NCBI GenBank assembly: GCA_022661535.1
Contig: JAKULF010000005.1
Coordinates: 2,976,001 to 3,040,000, forward strand
Length of the DNA stretch: 64,000 bases
DNA from: Eutypa lata
Lineage: Eukaryota; Ascomycota; Sordariomycetes; Xylariales; Diatrypaceae
Direction of reading: 5' to 3'
Part shown: in pieces, positions 60,097 through 64,000 of the stretch
Layout: every line of letters begins with the position of its first letter
Numbering within the stretch: position 1 is the stretch's first letter
Program-made: the position numbers and the translations under genes
Notes under the pieces: generated by a model
What the model saw: only the letters and a program-made list of their open reading frames with translations
Databases searched by the model: none
What the model was told of the DNA's origin: nothing

Positions 60097-61175
60097 TTTG
60101 ACTATGATCGCAGCTTCTTCGGTATCGATACAGTTTTCTTTCCTATTACTCGGAAGGACAACAATATTTGGGTCGAGGGCGGACAGACAATTTGAGCGAC
60201 GAGACACAGATTCGACGAAATATGAATATGATGCGACTGGGAACAGCACACAGGCATCCGGGGGGGTACATCATCACCACCATGATCACATCTATATATG
60301 TTGGCATGATGAGTAGGGTGGGCGTGGTGCTCAATGTCCGTCCAGAAATGCCAAGACGGAGGCTCACGTTGCGTGGGCCAAGAGTGGTGATGGCGCCTCA
60401 TGGATTTCTAAGTTAAGTAACAGGCGATGTCACGCTCGGGGTCTATTCGGCATAAATTAGACCAATTCGATATATCGAATATATTGAATCCGGCAATACG
60501 ATGTCCAGTCGGCTCAGGCTGCCTGAACGAGACCATGGCTCTACCGGATATCGACGTCATTGAAATGCATGCAATATATCACTCCACGTAGAATCCCAAA
60601 CAGCAGACATTAGTGCGTAGCTACAGCTATTATCTTGATTCATACTACATATTGATCACTTGAAGACTCCTAGTGAGTGCATAGTGAACGATGGAATCTA
60701 CCAAACACCTCTGATCTGAGATCACGAGCATACTTAATCTATACACGAGTCAGCAAGCAACATACCTTCATTCCCTAACCCATGCTAGGAACAAAAGGAG
60801 TCGATGATCCTCACAGAGTGAAGAACTCGTGTAGCTGAAATAAGTCCAGTTTGCTGCCATTCCCCTTTTTGTTGCGCGAAGACAGTATCATGCCATGTCA
60901 TCAACGAAACAAGATCCTCAGCCCTTTAGTACCTAGGTGTTGCTGGTAAGTAGGATCATGATTTGTGATGCAGGACAACAGGATGTGCGAAGCTCATTGA
61001 AGAGACGCACGACATCTCGGAAAATGTCACAATTACCGATGTCTAAACAGCCCTGCCCTCTAAACCTTAACGCCATCTGTGGTTTAAAATGAGAAAACAA
61101 TGCAAGCTCCCCTTCACACACCTACAATCTTGGTTCTCTGGATGTGTGTGGTTGACGAGACGTTAGGAAAACGGA
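60097..61175. promoter_or_regulatory. Region between the AA9 start and the DBP2 stop
   Basis: About 1.1 kb. It should hold the AA9 promoter on the left and the DBP2 3' UTR on the right. Frames up to about 99 codons overlap the AA9 start and are not supported. CATCAC-rich sequence lies near 60270-60290. Confidence 0.45.
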
Positions 61176-63608
<2,433 letters not shown>

Positions 63609-64000
63609 GGTTTGTTGATTGAGAGTGTTGAGGATTGAGGATTGGGATTGAACTTCAAGAGAGAAAGAGAATGAAGAGCGCTCAGCGCAGATTAATCGCG
63701 TAAGTTCTAAAGAAACCTGAAGTAAAACAGGATAAAGATTATCCGCCTGAAACCTAGAAAGGATTCTGTTTAAAGAGCGGTGTTCTGTAGATACGAATCC
63801 CACAACAGAAAATCTGGGCGATTGTTGTTGTTGTTATGAAGTTGGGGGGGAAGGATTGAAAGGCAGGAAATGGGAAGTCAGATGTAGTAGATTGAGATTT
63901 CCTAACTGAAAAAAAATTATTTAGCGTAACAAGGTAACTATGTAGGTAGTTAGTCAGTTAACTAGTCCCTTGGGCTGCCACTTCCACTTGGGACTAACTT
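63609..64000. promoter_or_regulatory. Upstream region of DBP2
   Basis: About 390 bp from the DBP2 start to the window edge, with a GTT repeat near 63823-63834 and G/A-rich stretches. It probably contains the 5' UTR and part of the promoter. No other gene is seen. Confidence 0.45.

Overview
This window is a chromosome segment of a filamentous ascomycete (Pezizomycotina, most likely Sordariomycetes). The evidence is short spliceosomal introns with GTRAGT-like donors and CTAAC-type branch points, a CON7-type zinc-finger regulator, an AA9 lytic polysaccharide monooxygenase, and fungal housekeeping genes (RRP5, RPS16, SNF8, AAR2, DBP2, FMP27/Hobbit). Large gene-poor stretches carry short TAC-type tetranucleotide arrays. 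No operons, bacterial signals, CRISPR arrays or recognisable transposon proteins are present. Exon coordinates were derived by hand from splice signals and reading-frame continuity.

Layout, left to right. 1-1041 (+) is the 3' part of a secreted-type beta-propeller (lactonase-like) gene that enters from outside the window. 1042-4507 has no convincing gene. 4508-5008 (-) is an orphan four-helix membrane protein. 5898-7316 (+) is a mitochondrial-type acyl-CoA dehydrogenase, convergent with 7431-8735 (-), a METTL21-like methyltransferase. 8736-10736 is non-coding, with a 13-bp minisatellite and a cluster of degenerate tRNA-like, Pol III-type elements. 10737-19661 (-) is one uninterrupted 8.9-kb frame for the bridge-like lipid-transfer protein Fmp27/Hobbit. 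21211-23886 (-) is a three-exon alpha/beta-hydrolase-like protein, divergent from 24507-30001 (+) RRP5. 31154-32191 (-) SNF8 (ESCRT-II) is divergent from 32892-33662 (+) RPS16. 36426-38159 (-) is AAR2, riddled with low-complexity inserts. 42490-44171 (-) is the CON7-like transcription factor. A gene desert of about 14.3 kb lies upstream of it. 58513-60096 (-) is a five-exon AA9 LPMO with a possible further 3' exon. 61176-63608 (-) is a seven-exon DBP2 DEAD-box helicase.

Functionally this is a core-genome neighbourhood rather than a cluster: ribosome biogenesis and translation (RRP5, RPS16, DBP2), splicing (AAR2), membrane traffic and lipid transfer (SNF8, FMP27), lipid or amino-acid oxidation (acyl-CoA dehydrogenase), one developmental regulator (CON7-like) and one secreted biomass-degrading enzyme (AA9).

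I did not find a wholly new system. The observations most worth following are: an unexpectedly high share of AAG 3' splice sites (5 of 20 inferred introns); a long intron inside helicase motif V of DBP2, a position that recalls the autoregulatory intron of yeast DBP2; a Pol III-like element cluster near 9.4-9.8 kb; two genes (AA9 and CON7-like) whose stop codon overlaps a perfect 5' splice site; and the desert upstream of the CON7-like gene.
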